From positions 372,001-436,000 of the forward strand of contig JACKMU010000001.1 in NCBI GenBank assembly GCA_024235215.1: 64,000 nt of DNA, given 5' to 3'. Made by a program: the position numbers and the translations under genes. This stretch comes from Chromatiaceae bacterium (lineage in GTDB: Bacteria; Pseudomonadota; Gammaproteobacteria; Chromatiales; Chromatiaceae). The notes beneath the pieces are model-generated. The model had not been told where the DNA came from. It did no database searches and saw only the letters and a program-made list of their open reading frames with translations. Positions 34,584 through 43,387 of the stretch are shown here, in pieces. Each line of letters opens with the position of its first letter. Position 1 is the stretch's first letter.

Positions 34584-35765
34584 TCACTCGGCAGCCCGGG
34601 CTTCCAGCATGGCCACAGCGGGCAGGATCTTCCCTTCGAGATACTCAAGAAAAGCACCGCCTGCGGTAGAGATGTAGGAGATCTGGTCGTAGATGCCGTA
34701 TTTTTGAATCGCGGCAATGGTATCGCCTCCACCTGCCAGTGAAAAACCTTCCGCATTGGCGATGGCCATGGAGATAGTCTTGGTCCCCTCTCCGAACTGA
34801 TCGAATTCGAATACACCCACCGGGCCGTTCCAGACAATGGTACCTGCCTTATCGATAATCTCGGCCAGCGTTGCGGCGCTCTTCGGACCAATGTCAAAAA
34901 TCATATCGTCATCGGTCACATCCGCGGCCGATTTGAGCACGGCAGGTTCGTTTTCAGCAAAGTTCTTGCCACAGACGACATCAGTGGCAATTGGGATACT
35001 GGCTCCGCGCGCCTGCATCTTCTCGATCAGCGTCTTGGCTGTCTCCACCAGGTCATCTTCACATAACGATTTCCCGACATTATGGCCGGTGGCCTTGAGG
35101 AAGGTGTTGGCGATGCCTCCACCAACCACCAGTTGGTCCACCTTTTCAGCAAGTGCCTCCAGAACGGTCAGTTTGGTGGAGACTTTGGAACCGCCGACGA
35201 TCGCAACCATCGGCCTTGCCGGATTGGCCAACGCGCGGGCAAGATTATCCAGCTCGTCGGAGAGCAGCAGACCGGCGCAGGCGATCGGGGCGAACTTACC
35301 GACACCGTGTGTGGAGGCCTGTGCCCTGTGCGCGGTACCAAAAGCATCCATGACGAAGACGTCGCAGAGCCCCGCATACTGCCTCGCCAGCGCTTCGACA
35401 TCCTTCTTCTCACCCACATTGAAGCGCACATTCTCCAGCAGCACCACCTCACCCTCCGCGACGGTTGGTGCTTTCTCCAGATAATCCTTGATCAGTGGAA
35501 CCCTTCTGCCCAGCTTCTCGGACATATCGTCGGCAACCGGCTGCATCGAGTTGTCCACATCCACCTTGCCCTCTTCCGGACGCCCAAGATGGGAGAAAAC
35601 CATCACTCTGGCACCTGCCCGCATGCAGTGTTCGATGGTCGGCATAGATGCACTGATGCGGGCATCGGAGGTGACCCTGCCCTCTTTGACCGGCACGTTG
35701 AGATCCGCGCGAATCAGTACGCGCTTGCCAGCAAGATCCAGATCGGTCAACTTGATGAATGACAT
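34584..35765 (-). CDS. pgk: Phosphoglycerate kinase
   Basis: Pgk converts 3-phosphoglycerate and 1,3-bisphosphoglycerate, with ATP. From the ATG at 35765, eight bases after GGAGG, it has 393 residues. The frame runs 25 codons further upstream but without family similarity. Motifs include VLIRADLNVPVKEG (about 17-30), VMVFSHLGRPEEG, the hinge IVGGSKVSTKL, and the nucleotide loop VWNGPVGVFEF then LAGGGDTIAAI. It lies between gap and fba with hairpin-bearing spacers on both sides. Confidence 0.96.
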   Translation of the reverse strand: MSFIKLTDLDLAGKRVLIRADLNVPVKEGRVTSDARISASMPTIEHCMRAGARVMVFSHLGRPEEGKVDVDNSMQPVADDMSEKLGRRVPLIKDYLEKAPTVAEGEVVLLENVRFNVGEKKDVEALARQYAGLCDVFVMDAFGTAHRAQASTHGVGKFAPIACAGLLLSDELDNLARALANPARPMVAIVGGSKVSTKLTVLEALAEKVDQLVVGGGIANTFLKATGHNVGKSLCEDDLVETAKTLIEKMQARGASIPIATDVVCGKNFAENEPAVLKSAADVTDDDMIFDIGPKSAATLAEIIDKAGTIVWNGPVGVFEFDQFGEGTKTISMAIANAEGFSLAGGGDTIAAIQKYGIYDQISYISTAGGAFLEYLEGKILPAVAMLEARAAE

Positions 35766-35844
35766 TATTGGGCCTCCATGAGTAGATTTGAAAAGAGATT
35801 CGGAAAGCGCGGGGAGCATTGAATAGCGTTTGCACAACAATACC

Positions 35845-35896
35845 GGGATGGGAGCATCCGGTCCTGTAATGAGACCAAAAAATGCACTCCCATCCC
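35845..35896. repeat. Inverted repeat between gap and pgk
   Basis: GGGATGGGAG (35845-35854) pairs with CTCCCATCCC (35887-35896), a perfect 10-bp stem with a 32-base loop and no T run. Placed in the gap-pgk spacer, it would form in the polycistronic RNA and may be a processing or stability element. Confidence 0.6.
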
Positions 35897-35937
35897 AGCT
35901 CCTGGCACCTGATTACCCAGTACCAAGCACCTGCTTC

Positions 35938-36936
35938 TTATGCTACGTGTTCCACCAGGCGCAGCATATTGCAGGTGTAGCCATACTCATTGTCGTACCA
36001 GGAGACGACCTTGATAAAAGTGCCGTCGAGCGCGATGCCTGCTCCTGAATCGAATATCGAAGGAGTGGAGCAGCCGCGAAAGTCGGTGGACACCACTTTC
36101 TCATCGGTGTAAGCGAGTACGCCAGCCAGGTCACCCTGTTCCGAAGCCGCCTTCATCGCTGCGCAGATTTCATCATAGCTGGCAGCGTTGTTCAGTTCGA
36201 CGGTCAGATCGACCACCGAGACGTCCGATGTCGGTACACGAAACGCCATGCCAGTCAGTTTGCCGTTCAGCTCGGGCAGTACTTTGCCCACTGCCTTGGC
36301 GGCACCGGTAGAGGAGGGGATGATGTTTTCCAAAATGCCACGACCGCCGCGCCAATCTTTCATCGAGGGCCCGTCAACTGTCTTCTGGGTAGCGGTGGCT
36401 GCGTGCACGGTGGTCATCAGACCACGCTTGATGCCCCATTTGTCGTGCAGCACTTTGGCCACAGGTGCCAAGCAGTTGGTAGTACAGGAGGCACCGGAGA
36501 TGATCGCCTGGCCATTGTAGGTTTTATGGTTGACACCATAGACAAACATCGGTGTGGCATCCTTCGAGGGGGCGCTTTGCACCACCTTTTTGGCACCGGC
36601 ATCGATATGCTTCTGACAGCTCTCCTCGGTAAGGAAAAAGCCGGTACACTCCACCACCAGGTCGGCGCCGATCTCGTTCCATTTCAGGTTGGCCGGATCG
36701 CGTTCAGCGGTCAGGCGAATGCGCTTGCCGTTGACGATCATGTTGTTGCCCTCGACCGCGATGGTGCCGGGAAAGTTTCCATGAACGGAATCGTACTTCA
36801 GCATGTAGGCCAAGTAATCCGGGTCCAGCAGGTCATTGATACCCACCACCTCTATATTTGGGAAATCTTTGGAAATTGCGCGAAATACCATGCGGCCGAT
36901 ACGACCGAACCCGTTGATGCCTACTTTGATTGTCAT
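35938..36936 (-). CDS. gap: Glyceraldehyde-3-phosphate dehydrogenase, type I
   Basis: The 332-residue enzyme oxidises GAP, or reduces 1,3-bisphosphoglycerate in the Calvin cycle. The dinucleotide fold GINGFGRIGRMVFRA (about 5-19) is followed by GINDLLDPDYLAYMLKYDS, where the Asp after the second strand usually favours NAD. The catalytic cysteine is in SCTTNCLAPV near 153. It lies 66 bp after tkt and 172 bp before pgk on the same strand. Confidence 0.96.
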   Translation of the reverse strand: MTIKVGINGFGRIGRMVFRAISKDFPNIEVVGINDLLDPDYLAYMLKYDSVHGNFPGTIAVEGNNMIVNGKRIRLTAERDPANLKWNEIGADLVVECTGFFLTEESCQKHIDAGAKKVVQSAPSKDATPMFVYGVNHKTYNGQAIISGASCTTNCLAPVAKVLHDKWGIKRGLMTTVHAATATQKTVDGPSMKDWRGGRGILENIIPSSTGAAKAVGKVLPELNGKLTGMAFRVPTSDVSVVDLTVELNNAASYDEICAAMKAASEQGDLAGVLAYTDEKVVSTDFRGCSTPSIFDSGAGIALDGTFIKVVSWYDNEYGYTCNMLRLVEHVA

Positions 36937-37002
36937 GTGTTTCTCCTAGTGTTAATTCTTGAAACAACTCCGATAGCCTGGGTGACCAGCGGCTGTAACC
37001 CC

Positions 37003-39015
37003 TTAGATCAGTGCCTCGACCGCCTGCTCGACGCGCTCGGCGGTAATCCCGAAATGTTTGTAGACGTCCGGAGCCGGGGCTGACTCACCAAAGGTGTCCA
37101 GACCTATCACCTTGCCAGTGAGGCCGACGTATCTGCCCCAAAAGCCGGTAACACCCGCTTCCACCGCGACGCGCGCGGTGACGGATGCAGGTAGTACGGT
37201 CTCCCGGTAACCGGCATCCTGGGCATCAAATGTGTCGGTAGAAGGCATAGAAACCACGCGAACTCTACGACCTTTCTGGGTCAGGGCGCTGCTGGCACTC
37301 ATGGCAAGCTCAACTTCGGAACCGGTTGCAATGATAATCGCTTCCGGCGTTCCGTCACAGTCGGAGAGTACATAGCCACCTTTACATATTTGTGAAATCT
37401 GCTCCGGTGTACGCTGCATATGCGGCAATCCCTGGCGGGAGAGAATCAGGCTGGTGGGGCCACTTTTGCGCTCCAACGCCAACTTCCATGCAACCGCTGT
37501 CTCCACAGCATCACAAGGGCGCCACACCGACATGCGCGGAATCATGCGCAGTGTAGCGGTCTGCTCTACCGGCTGGTGAGTCGGTCCATCCTCACCCAGT
37601 CCAATGGAGTCGTGCGTGAAGACATGGATCGGGCTCAGCTTCATCAACGCCGCCATGCGCAACGCATTGCGCGCATACTCGGAGAACATCAGAAAGGTCC
37701 CGCCATAGCTTCTGAATCCACCATGCAGTTCGATGCCGTTCATGATCGCAGCCATGGCGAACTCACGTACTCCGTAGTGGATATAGTTACCCGAGGCATC
37801 TTCCGGGGTCAGCGCTCTGGAGCCCGACCAGAGCGTCAGATTCGAGCCGGCCAAGTCGGCAGATCCGCCCATGTATTCAGGCATAAAAGGGCCATAACCT
37901 TCGATCGCATTCTGAGAAGCCTTACGAGTGGCGAGCTTCTCACCCTTCTGGTTGACCTTTTCGATGAAAGCCGCCGCACTCTCTTCCCAGTTGGCCGGCA
38001 TCTCACCTGCGACACGACGCTTGAACTCGGATGCCAGTTCAGGATAGTCGCGGGCGTAGTCCGAAAACCGTGAATTCCACGCAGACTCAGAAACCGCGCC
38101 GCGCTCCCTGGCATTCCATCCGGCGTAGATCTCCTCGGGTATTTCAAATGCAGGATGAGCCCATCCCAGCGACTCCCGGGTGAGGGCAACCTCATCAGCA
38201 CCCAGAGGAGCGCCATGGCACTCCTCTTTGCCCTGTTTGTTGGGAGAACCGAAACCGATCTTCGTTTGACAGCAGATCAGCGTGGGTTTGGCACTCTCCT
38301 TCCGTGCTGCTTCTATCGCGGCCTTGACCGCATCCGCATCATGCCCATCGACCTTCGGGATGACCTGCCAGCCATACGCCTCGAAACGTTTCGGTGTATC
38401 GTCGGTAAACCAGGCAGCACCCCCGGCATGACCACGCACTTCGCCATCGATCGAGATGTTGTTGTCATCATAGAAAGCGATCAGCTTACCAAGTTGCAGA
38501 GTTCCAGCGAGCGAGCAGGCTTCATGCGATATCCCCTCCATCAGGCAGCCATCGCCGAGAAAGGTGTAGGTATGGTGGTCGACAATATTGTGACCCTCGC
38601 GATTGAACTGAGCAGCAAGGCTTTTTTCGGCGATCGCCATGCCAACTGCATTGGTAATACCCTGCCCCAATGGACCGGTGGTTGTCTCGACGCCTGGCGC
38701 ATATCCATATTCCGGGTGACCTGGAGTCTTCGAGTGAAGCTGCCGGAACTGCTTCAGGTCCTCGATGGTGAGATCGTAACCCGTCAGGTGCAGCAACGAG
38801 TAGATCAACATCGATCCATGGCCGTTGGAGAGAACGAAACGGTCCCGGTCCGCCCATTTGGGATTGGCGGGGTTGTGCTGCAAGTAGTCATTCCATAGCA
38901 CCTCGGCAATATCTGCCATACCCATGGGAGCGCCAGGGTGACCCGAGTTGGCCTTCTGTACTGCATCCATGCTCAGTGCACGGATCGCGTTCGCGAGATT
39001 TCTACGTGAGGACAT
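37003..39015 (-). CDS. tkt: Transketolase
   Basis: The 670-residue thiamine-diphosphate enzyme moves two-carbon units in the pentose phosphate and Calvin cycles. It shows the N-terminal SGHPGAPMGMADIAEVLW (about 24-41), the ThDP-binding segment GDGCLMEGISHEA (about 153-165), the pyrimidine-domain DSIGLGEDGPTHQPVEQ (about 469-485), and the transketolase C-terminal domain. Length equals typical bacterial TktA. It heads the tkt-gap-pgk-fba cluster. The 450-bp upstream region has no clear CbbR-type site that I could recognise. Confidence 0.97.
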   Translation of the reverse strand: MSSRRNLANAIRALSMDAVQKANSGHPGAPMGMADIAEVLWNDYLQHNPANPKWADRDRFVLSNGHGSMLIYSLLHLTGYDLTIEDLKQFRQLHSKTPGHPEYGYAPGVETTTGPLGQGITNAVGMAIAEKSLAAQFNREGHNIVDHHTYTFLGDGCLMEGISHEACSLAGTLQLGKLIAFYDDNNISIDGEVRGHAGGAAWFTDDTPKRFEAYGWQVIPKVDGHDADAVKAAIEAARKESAKPTLICCQTKIGFGSPNKQGKEECHGAPLGADEVALTRESLGWAHPAFEIPEEIYAGWNARERGAVSESAWNSRFSDYARDYPELASEFKRRVAGEMPANWEESAAAFIEKVNQKGEKLATRKASQNAIEGYGPFMPEYMGGSADLAGSNLTLWSGSRALTPEDASGNYIHYGVREFAMAAIMNGIELHGGFRSYGGTFLMFSEYARNALRMAALMKLSPIHVFTHDSIGLGEDGPTHQPVEQTATLRMIPRMSVWRPCDAVETAVAWKLALERKSGPTSLILSRQGLPHMQRTPEQISQICKGGYVLSDCDGTPEAIIIATGSEVELAMSASSALTQKGRRVRVVSMPSTDTFDAQDAGYRETVLPASVTARVAVEAGVTGFWGRYVGLTGKVIGLDTFGESAPAPDVYKHFGITAERVEQAVEALI

Positions 39016-39464
39016 CGATCGTTCCTTATAGTCGTATTGAATTGAAAACCCGAGGCGAATATCCGAGATCCGAAAAAATGAACGTCAATCCACTCCTGAA
39101 TTTCTTGCGTTCAACTGTTGGTTTGGCTCCAGTTGGATAGCGGCGGGTTATTGAACCGGATTGCTGGGGGCACTATAACCAGATGAAGTTATGAAGAATA
39201 TTAAAAGTTTCTGATTGAGGTCATAAGCAATTCTTTATGCTTAAACAGCTGCGTAACGCAGGCAGCAGTGACACAGGTCAGGCGTAAGCGGCTGATCCTC
39301 TGGCAACAGATCGCCCACCGATCGCTGTTCACGACTGATCTACGCGTGTCATCACCCCTTTACCAGGCCCCCGGACGTTACCGCACAGTATTTTTGATTC
39401 AATGGTTACCCTGCACAAAATGAATCCGGGGTATTCCAGGAAATCCGGATTACAGCAAGCCATC
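39016..39464. other. Intergenic region upstream of tkt
   Basis: About 450 bases without a supportable gene. On the minus strand a TATAGT box (near 39173-39178) and a TTGACG box (near 39088) could belong to tkt promoters, but neither has a good partner. AATCCGG (39423-39429) pairs with CCGGATT (39445-39451); this lies just past the end of the thioredoxin-like gene and may be a weak terminator for it. Nothing else was recognised. Confidence 0.5.
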
Positions 39465-40019
39465 TCAGGCACGCCATTTGATAGAGCAGCCCATGCTGGG
39501 GATCTGCTCATTTGGTCCGTGACCCGTCTGCGCTACCTGCTTCATCGCTTCGAACAGATCGCGCCTGACCGTGGCAGCTGCCGCCTCTTTCCGACTCTCA
39601 TCCAGTCTGCCGCGATACTGCAGTTGAAGATCGGCGTTGTAGCCAAAAAAGTCCGGAGTGCAGACCGCGCCGTAGCTCCTGGCCACCTGCTGCGACTCAT
39701 CGTACAGGTAGGGAAAGGAAAAATTGGCCTGCTCAGCAACTCGCGCCATGTTCTCAAAGGAGTCTTCCGGATATTCGGCAGGATCATTGGACATGATCGC
39801 CACGCTGCTGATGCCGTGTGTTTTCAGCTCAACGGTATCTCTGACTATCCGATCCAATACCGCTTTCACATACGGGCAGTGATTGCAGATGAACATGACC
39901 AGCAATCCTCTCTCTCCCCGGCACCGTTCCAACGTCCAAACACCCCCATCCACTCCAGGCAGGGAAAAATCCACTGCCGGAAGGCCAAAATCACATACCG
40001 GCGGTTGCAGTGAAACCAT
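39465..40019 (-). CDS. Thioredoxin-fold (AhpC/TSA-Redoxin) protein
   Basis: The protein has 184 residues from the ATG at 40019 with CAGGAG upstream; a 36-codon upstream extension is Arg-rich and not family-like. It has a thioredoxin fold with the redox motif CNHCPYVKAV (about residues 46-55). The CxxC-P arrangement is that of the PRX-like family with TPDFFGYNADLQLQYRGRLDE. No signal peptide is present, so it is probably cytoplasmic. The substrate is unknown; a thiol oxidoreductase or peroxidase role is inferred from the fold. Confidence 0.87.
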   Translation of the reverse strand: MVSLQPPVCDFGLPAVDFSLPGVDGGVWTLERCRGERGLLVMFICNHCPYVKAVLDRIVRDTVELKTHGISSVAIMSNDPAEYPEDSFENMARVAEQANFSFPYLYDESQQVARSYGAVCTPDFFGYNADLQLQYRGRLDESRKEAAAATVRRDLFEAMKQVAQTGHGPNEQIPSMGCSIKWRA

Positions 40020-40330
40020 GATGCATTTTCTCCTGATGCTCTTGTGAAACAACGATCTCCGGTCGCACCGGGACTCATAACACTCGTGGCGCCGCCTGAC
40101 ATGCAACCTCGACCTCCTTCCTACCAATCAGGCACCTTACTTTCTCCCATTGTCGCCCAGAACCAGTGTACAACGGGATCCACCCTGCTTTTCTGTATGG
40201 ATCTGTCTTTGTCATCTCAAGGCCACAGTTAGTGTACCGCATAAACCCGCTGGTTGTTGCCTGAACAACCTACAACAACCCCGCTCGTCTGGCAGAAGCT
40301 AAAGAATGGTGAGTTTTTGCCGCAGAGTTG

Positions 40331-40360
40331 TTGACAAGTGACCCGAAAAGCGCGTAGGTT
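40331..40360 (+). promoter_or_regulatory. Candidate metK promoter
   Basis: A perfect TTGACA (40331-40336), an 18-bp spacer and TAGGTT (40355-40360). The -35 is consensus and the -10 is moderate. Transcription from here would give a leader of about 125 nt before the metK ATG. Confidence 0.5.
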
Positions 40361-40390
40361 TTTCAGCCAAGCGCCGATTTGGGTCAGATT

Positions 40391-40475
40391 GCGGGCGCTA
40401 TACAAGTGCGGCTAAAGCGAATAATGAATAGTTTTTTAACCCGCTTAAGCCCAATGACTGGCGGGTTTTTTATTT
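40391..40475 (+). promoter_or_regulatory. Candidate metK attenuator leader (possible riboswitch)
   Basis: AACCCGC (40438-40444) pairs with GCGGGTT (40461-40467) and is followed by TTTTATTTTC, an intrinsic terminator that ends 17 bases before the metK start. The same CCCGC (40440-40444) can instead pair with GCGGG at 40391-40395, which would free the terminator half. Between them is a conserved-looking GCTATACAAGTGCGGCTAAA segment with further CGC/GCG pairing. This arrangement fits ligand-controlled attenuation. It does not match the SAM-I or SAH consensus as I know them, and the fit to SAM-II is weak. Confidence 0.45.
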
Positions 40476-40491
40476 TCTGTAAGGAAAATTT

Positions 40492-41655
40492 ATGAGCAGT
40501 TACATATTCACCTCCGAATCGGTCTCCGAGGGCCACCCGGACAAAGTTGCCGATCAGATCTCCGATGCAGTGGTGGATGCATTGTTGGCAGCTGACCGCT
40601 CCTCGCGCGTAGCCTGTGAGACGCTGGTCAAGACCGGCATGGTGATAATCGCCGGTGAAGTCACCACTGACGGCTGGGTCGACATGGAGGCGCTGGTACG
40701 CCAAGTAGTCGATGGCATCGGTTACAACCACTGTGATGTCGGTTTCGACGCCAACACCTGTGCAGTGATTTCAGCCATCGGCAAACAGTCCACCGATATT
40801 GCGATGGGTGTGGACGAAACCGAGAACCATGAACAGGGCGCAGGTGATCAGGGATTGATGTTCGGCTACGCCTGCAACGAAACCGATGTGCTGATGCCAG
40901 CACCCATCACCTATGCCCACCGACTGATGGAGCGCCAGGCCGAGGTACGCAAATCCGGCACGCTGCCGTGGCTGCGACCGGATGCCAAAAGTCAATTGAC
41001 TTTCCGCTATGAGAATCACAAGCCGGTGGGGATCGAGGCAGTCGTCCTCTCCACGCAGCACGATCCGGGCATCTCCGACAAAGCACTGCATGAAGCGGTG
41101 ATGGATGAAATCATCAAACCGGTGCTACCGACGGAGTGGTTCAATAAGTGCAAACAGGAACACATCCATATCAATCCGACCGGGCGCTTCGTGATCGGTG
41201 GCCCGGTGGGTGACTGTGGTGTTACCGGGCGTAAGATTATTGTCGATACCTACGGCGGTATGGCGCGCCATGGTGGCGGCGCCTTCTCTGGCAAGGACCC
41301 CTCCAAGGTGGATCGTTCAGCTGCCTACGCCAGCCGCTATGTCGCAAAAAACATCGTTGCCGCCGGCTTGGCGGACCGTTGTGAAATACAGGTCTCATAT
41401 GCCATTGGTGTGGCCGAGCCCACCTCGATCAGCGTGGAGACTTTTGGCACGGGTAAGCTGGACAACGATAGATTGGTCGCACTGATTCGCGACCATTTTG
41501 ATCTGCGGCCAAAAGGATTGATTGCGATGCTCGATCTGCTGAGGCCCATCTACCTGAAAACAGCAGCCTACGGCCACTTTGGGCGCACGGAAGAGAGCTT
41601 CACCTGGGAGAAGACTGACAAAGCAGAGATGCTGCGAGAAGCTGCCGGAGTCTGA
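40492..41655 (+). CDS. metK: S-adenosylmethionine synthetase MetK
   Basis: MetK makes SAM from methionine and ATP. The 387-residue protein has TSESVSEGHPDKVADQISD (about 6-24), the GAGDQGLMFGYA hexapeptide region (about 117-128), and the P-loop-like GGGAFSGKDPSKVDRSAAY (about 262-280). Length matches E. coli MetK (384). AAGGAAAA lies just before the ATG. It is followed by the SAH riboswitch, ahcY and metF on the same strand, forming an activated-methyl cycle cluster. Confidence 0.97.
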   Translation: MSSYIFTSESVSEGHPDKVADQISDAVVDALLAADRSSRVACETLVKTGMVIIAGEVTTDGWVDMEALVRQVVDGIGYNHCDVGFDANTCAVISAIGKQSTDIAMGVDETENHEQGAGDQGLMFGYACNETDVLMPAPITYAHRLMERQAEVRKSGTLPWLRPDAKSQLTFRYENHKPVGIEAVVLSTQHDPGISDKALHEAVMDEIIKPVLPTEWFNKCKQEHIHINPTGRFVIGGPVGDCGVTGRKIIVDTYGGMARHGGGAFSGKDPSKVDRSAAYASRYVAKNIVAAGLADRCEIQVSYAIGVAEPTSISVETFGTGKLDNDRLVALIRDHFDLRPKGLIAMLDLLRPIYLKTAAYGHFGRTEESFTWEKTDKAEMLREAAGV

Positions 41656-41853
41656 ATCGGCACCCGGGTACGGTCGCAGATACCGAGTTCTGGGTTAAGT
41701 TGAGTTCTCACGGGATCGGGGCCAATCCCGTGAAGTCGCCAGTCAACGCTGATATGATCTTTGCCGCTATCCGCGCCTGGCGCCCGTTGACACCGGGCGG
41801 ATGGCTGAAAACGCATTCTGACACCAAAACACCAATTACCAAATCATCAACTG
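41656..41853. other. Spacer metK to SAH riboswitch
   Basis: It contains a 9-bp inverted repeat TCACGGGAT/ATCCCGTGA (41708-41716 with 41725-41733) soon after the metK stop, without a T run. A second hairpin, CGCCCG/CGGGCG, lies at 41781-41799. TATGAT at 41753-41758 and TTGACA at 41787-41792 are promoter-like boxes without good partners. One of them probably belongs to the ahcY promoter. Confidence 0.45.
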
Positions 41854-41922
41854 CTTGAGGAGCGTTGCAACAGGGTTCCCCCCTGCCAGGCTCGAGCGGT
41901 ATCTTCAACCAACGGCGCTCAG
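41854..41922 (+). promoter_or_regulatory. S-adenosylhomocysteine (SAH) riboswitch
   Basis: The sequence CTTGAGGAGCGTTGCAA at 41854-41870, GCCAGGCTCGAG at 41885-41896 and AACGGCGCTCA at 41911-41921 match the SAH riboswitch consensus. P1 pairs GAGCGT (860-865) with GCGCTC (915-920). The pseudoknot pairs CTTGAG (854-859) with CTCGAG (891-896), with one G-U pair. It sits 22 bases before the ahcY ATG. SAH riboswitches turn on SAH hydrolase genes when SAH builds up, so ahcY (and probably metF) should be induced by SAH. Confidence 0.93.
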
Positions 41923-41943
41923 TTTTTTCGGAGACTGACCACT

Positions 41944-43347
41944 ATGAACGGTAAATTCCGCGACTATCACATTGCCGATATCTCCCTGGCAGCCTGGGGC
42001 CGCAAGGAGCTTGCCATCGCCGAAACAGAAATGCCCGGACTGATGGCGCTACGGGAAAAGTATGGCCAGGAGAAACCACTCAAGGGCGCGCGCATCGCTG
42101 GCAGCCTGCACATGACCATACAGACCGCGGCATTGATTGAAACCCTGACCACGTTGGGAGCAGAAGTACGCTGGGCTTCATGCAACATCTTCTCCACCCA
42201 GGACCATGCGGCTGCGGCTATCGCCGCCGAAGGCGTCCCGGTTTACGCGTTCAAAGGGGAGACGCTCGAGGAGTACTGGGCATTTACCCATAAGATCTTC
42301 GAGTGGGCCGATGGCGGCACCCCCAACATGATTCTCGATGACGGCGGCGATGCCACACTGCTGATTTACCTCGGCTCCAAAGCGGAAAAGAACCCTGCAG
42401 TCCTGGATAATCCCACCAGTGAAGAGGAGCGGGTGCTGTACGCGGCGATCAAATCCCGACTGGTACAGCAGCCGGGCTGGTACTCCAACATTCTGCAGAA
42501 TATCCGAGGCGTCACCGAAGAGACCACCACCGGCGTGCACCGCCTCTATCAGATGGAAGAGCAGAACGACCTGCCCTTCCCTGCGATCAATGTCAACGAC
42601 TCGGTCACCAAATCGAAGTTCGACAATCTCTACGGCTGCCGGGAGTCGCTGGTGGATGGCATAAAGCGCGCCACCGATGTGATGGTAGCCGGCAAGATTG
42701 CGGTGGTGCTCGGCTACGGCGACGTTGGCAAGGGGTGTGCGCAATCGCTTCGGGGGCTGGGTGCTACCGTCTGGATCACCGAGATCGACCCGATCTGTGC
42801 GCTGCAGGCGGCGATGGAAGGTTACCGCGTCGTCGACATGGACGAAGCCTGCAGCAAAGGCAATATCTTCGTCACCGCCACGGGCAACTATCATGTGATC
42901 ACCCATGAGCACATGGCCAGAATGAAGGATCAGTCTATCGTCTGCAATATCGGTCATTTCGATAACGAGATAGACTGTGCCAGCCTAAAACAATACCACT
43001 GGGAGAACATCAAACCGCAGGTGGACCACGTAATCTTCCCTGATGGCAAGCGCATCATTCTGCTGGCTGAGGGGAGGCTGGTCAATCTCGGATGCGCCAC
43101 CGGACATCCCAGCTTCGTGATGTCCAACTCTTTCACTAACCAGACTCTGGCGCAAATGGAACTCTGGAACAACAGCGGCACATATGAGAAGCGGGTCTAC
43201 ACACTGCCGAAAAAACTGGACGAAGAGGTGGCGCGCCTGCACTTGGCGAAGATTGGGGTCAAGCTCTCCAAATTGAACCAGGTTCAAGCGGATTATATCG
43301 GCGTGCCCATAGAGGGACCCTATAAGTCCAACCACTATCGCTACTGA
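41944..43347 (+). CDS. ahcY: Adenosylhomocysteinase AhcY
   Basis: AhcY hydrolyses S-adenosylhomocysteine to adenosine and homocysteine, using tightly bound NAD. The 467-residue protein has SLHMTIQTAALIETL (about 54-68), SCNIFSTQDHAAAAI (about 79-93), the Rossmann motif VVLGYGDVGKGCAQSLRG (about 256-273), and the C-terminal LNQVQADYIGVPIEGPYKSNHYRY-type ending with the conserved Lys and Tyr. The ~40-residue insertion (SEEERVLYAAIKSRL) is that of the longer bacterial/plant type. GGAG lies nine bases upstream. It is preceded by an SAH riboswitch and followed 40 bp later by metF. Confidence 0.97.
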   Translation: MNGKFRDYHIADISLAAWGRKELAIAETEMPGLMALREKYGQEKPLKGARIAGSLHMTIQTAALIETLTTLGAEVRWASCNIFSTQDHAAAAIAAEGVPVYAFKGETLEEYWAFTHKIFEWADGGTPNMILDDGGDATLLIYLGSKAEKNPAVLDNPTSEEERVLYAAIKSRLVQQPGWYSNILQNIRGVTEETTTGVHRLYQMEEQNDLPFPAINVNDSVTKSKFDNLYGCRESLVDGIKRATDVMVAGKIAVVLGYGDVGKGCAQSLRGLGATVWITEIDPICALQAAMEGYRVVDMDEACSKGNIFVTATGNYHVITHEHMARMKDQSIVCNIGHFDNEIDCASLKQYHWENIKPQVDHVIFPDGKRIILLAEGRLVNLGCATGHPSFVMSNSFTNQTLAQMELWNNSGTYEKRVYTLPKKLDEEVARLHLAKIGVKLSKLNQVQADYIGVPIEGPYKSNHYRY

Positions 43348-43387
43348 GTTCGATCAACCCAAGCCCAGGGAGTAGCGCCGTAAAGCA

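Larger units (their letters stand above)
40020..40491. other. Intergenic/leader region upstream of metK
   Basis: About 470 bases hold no gene. From left to right it contains an inverted repeat GGTTGTTG/CAACAACC (40252-40259 with 40273-40280), a candidate promoter (40331-40360), and a structured leader ending in a terminator-like hairpin immediately before the metK ribosome binding site. It also provides the upstream region of the divergent thioredoxin-fold gene. Confidence 0.6.

Noticed and set aside
37420..38073. 217-codon plus-strand frame inside tkt (also 38155-38898 and 35082-35762 opposite pgk)
   Set aside because: These are mirror frames of strongly conserved enzymes and have no family features.
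40252..40280. GGTTGTTG/CAACAACC repeat upstream of metK as a terminator
   Set aside because: It lacks a T tract on either strand and is AT-poor in the right place only for a dyad. It is mentioned within the intergenic entry only.
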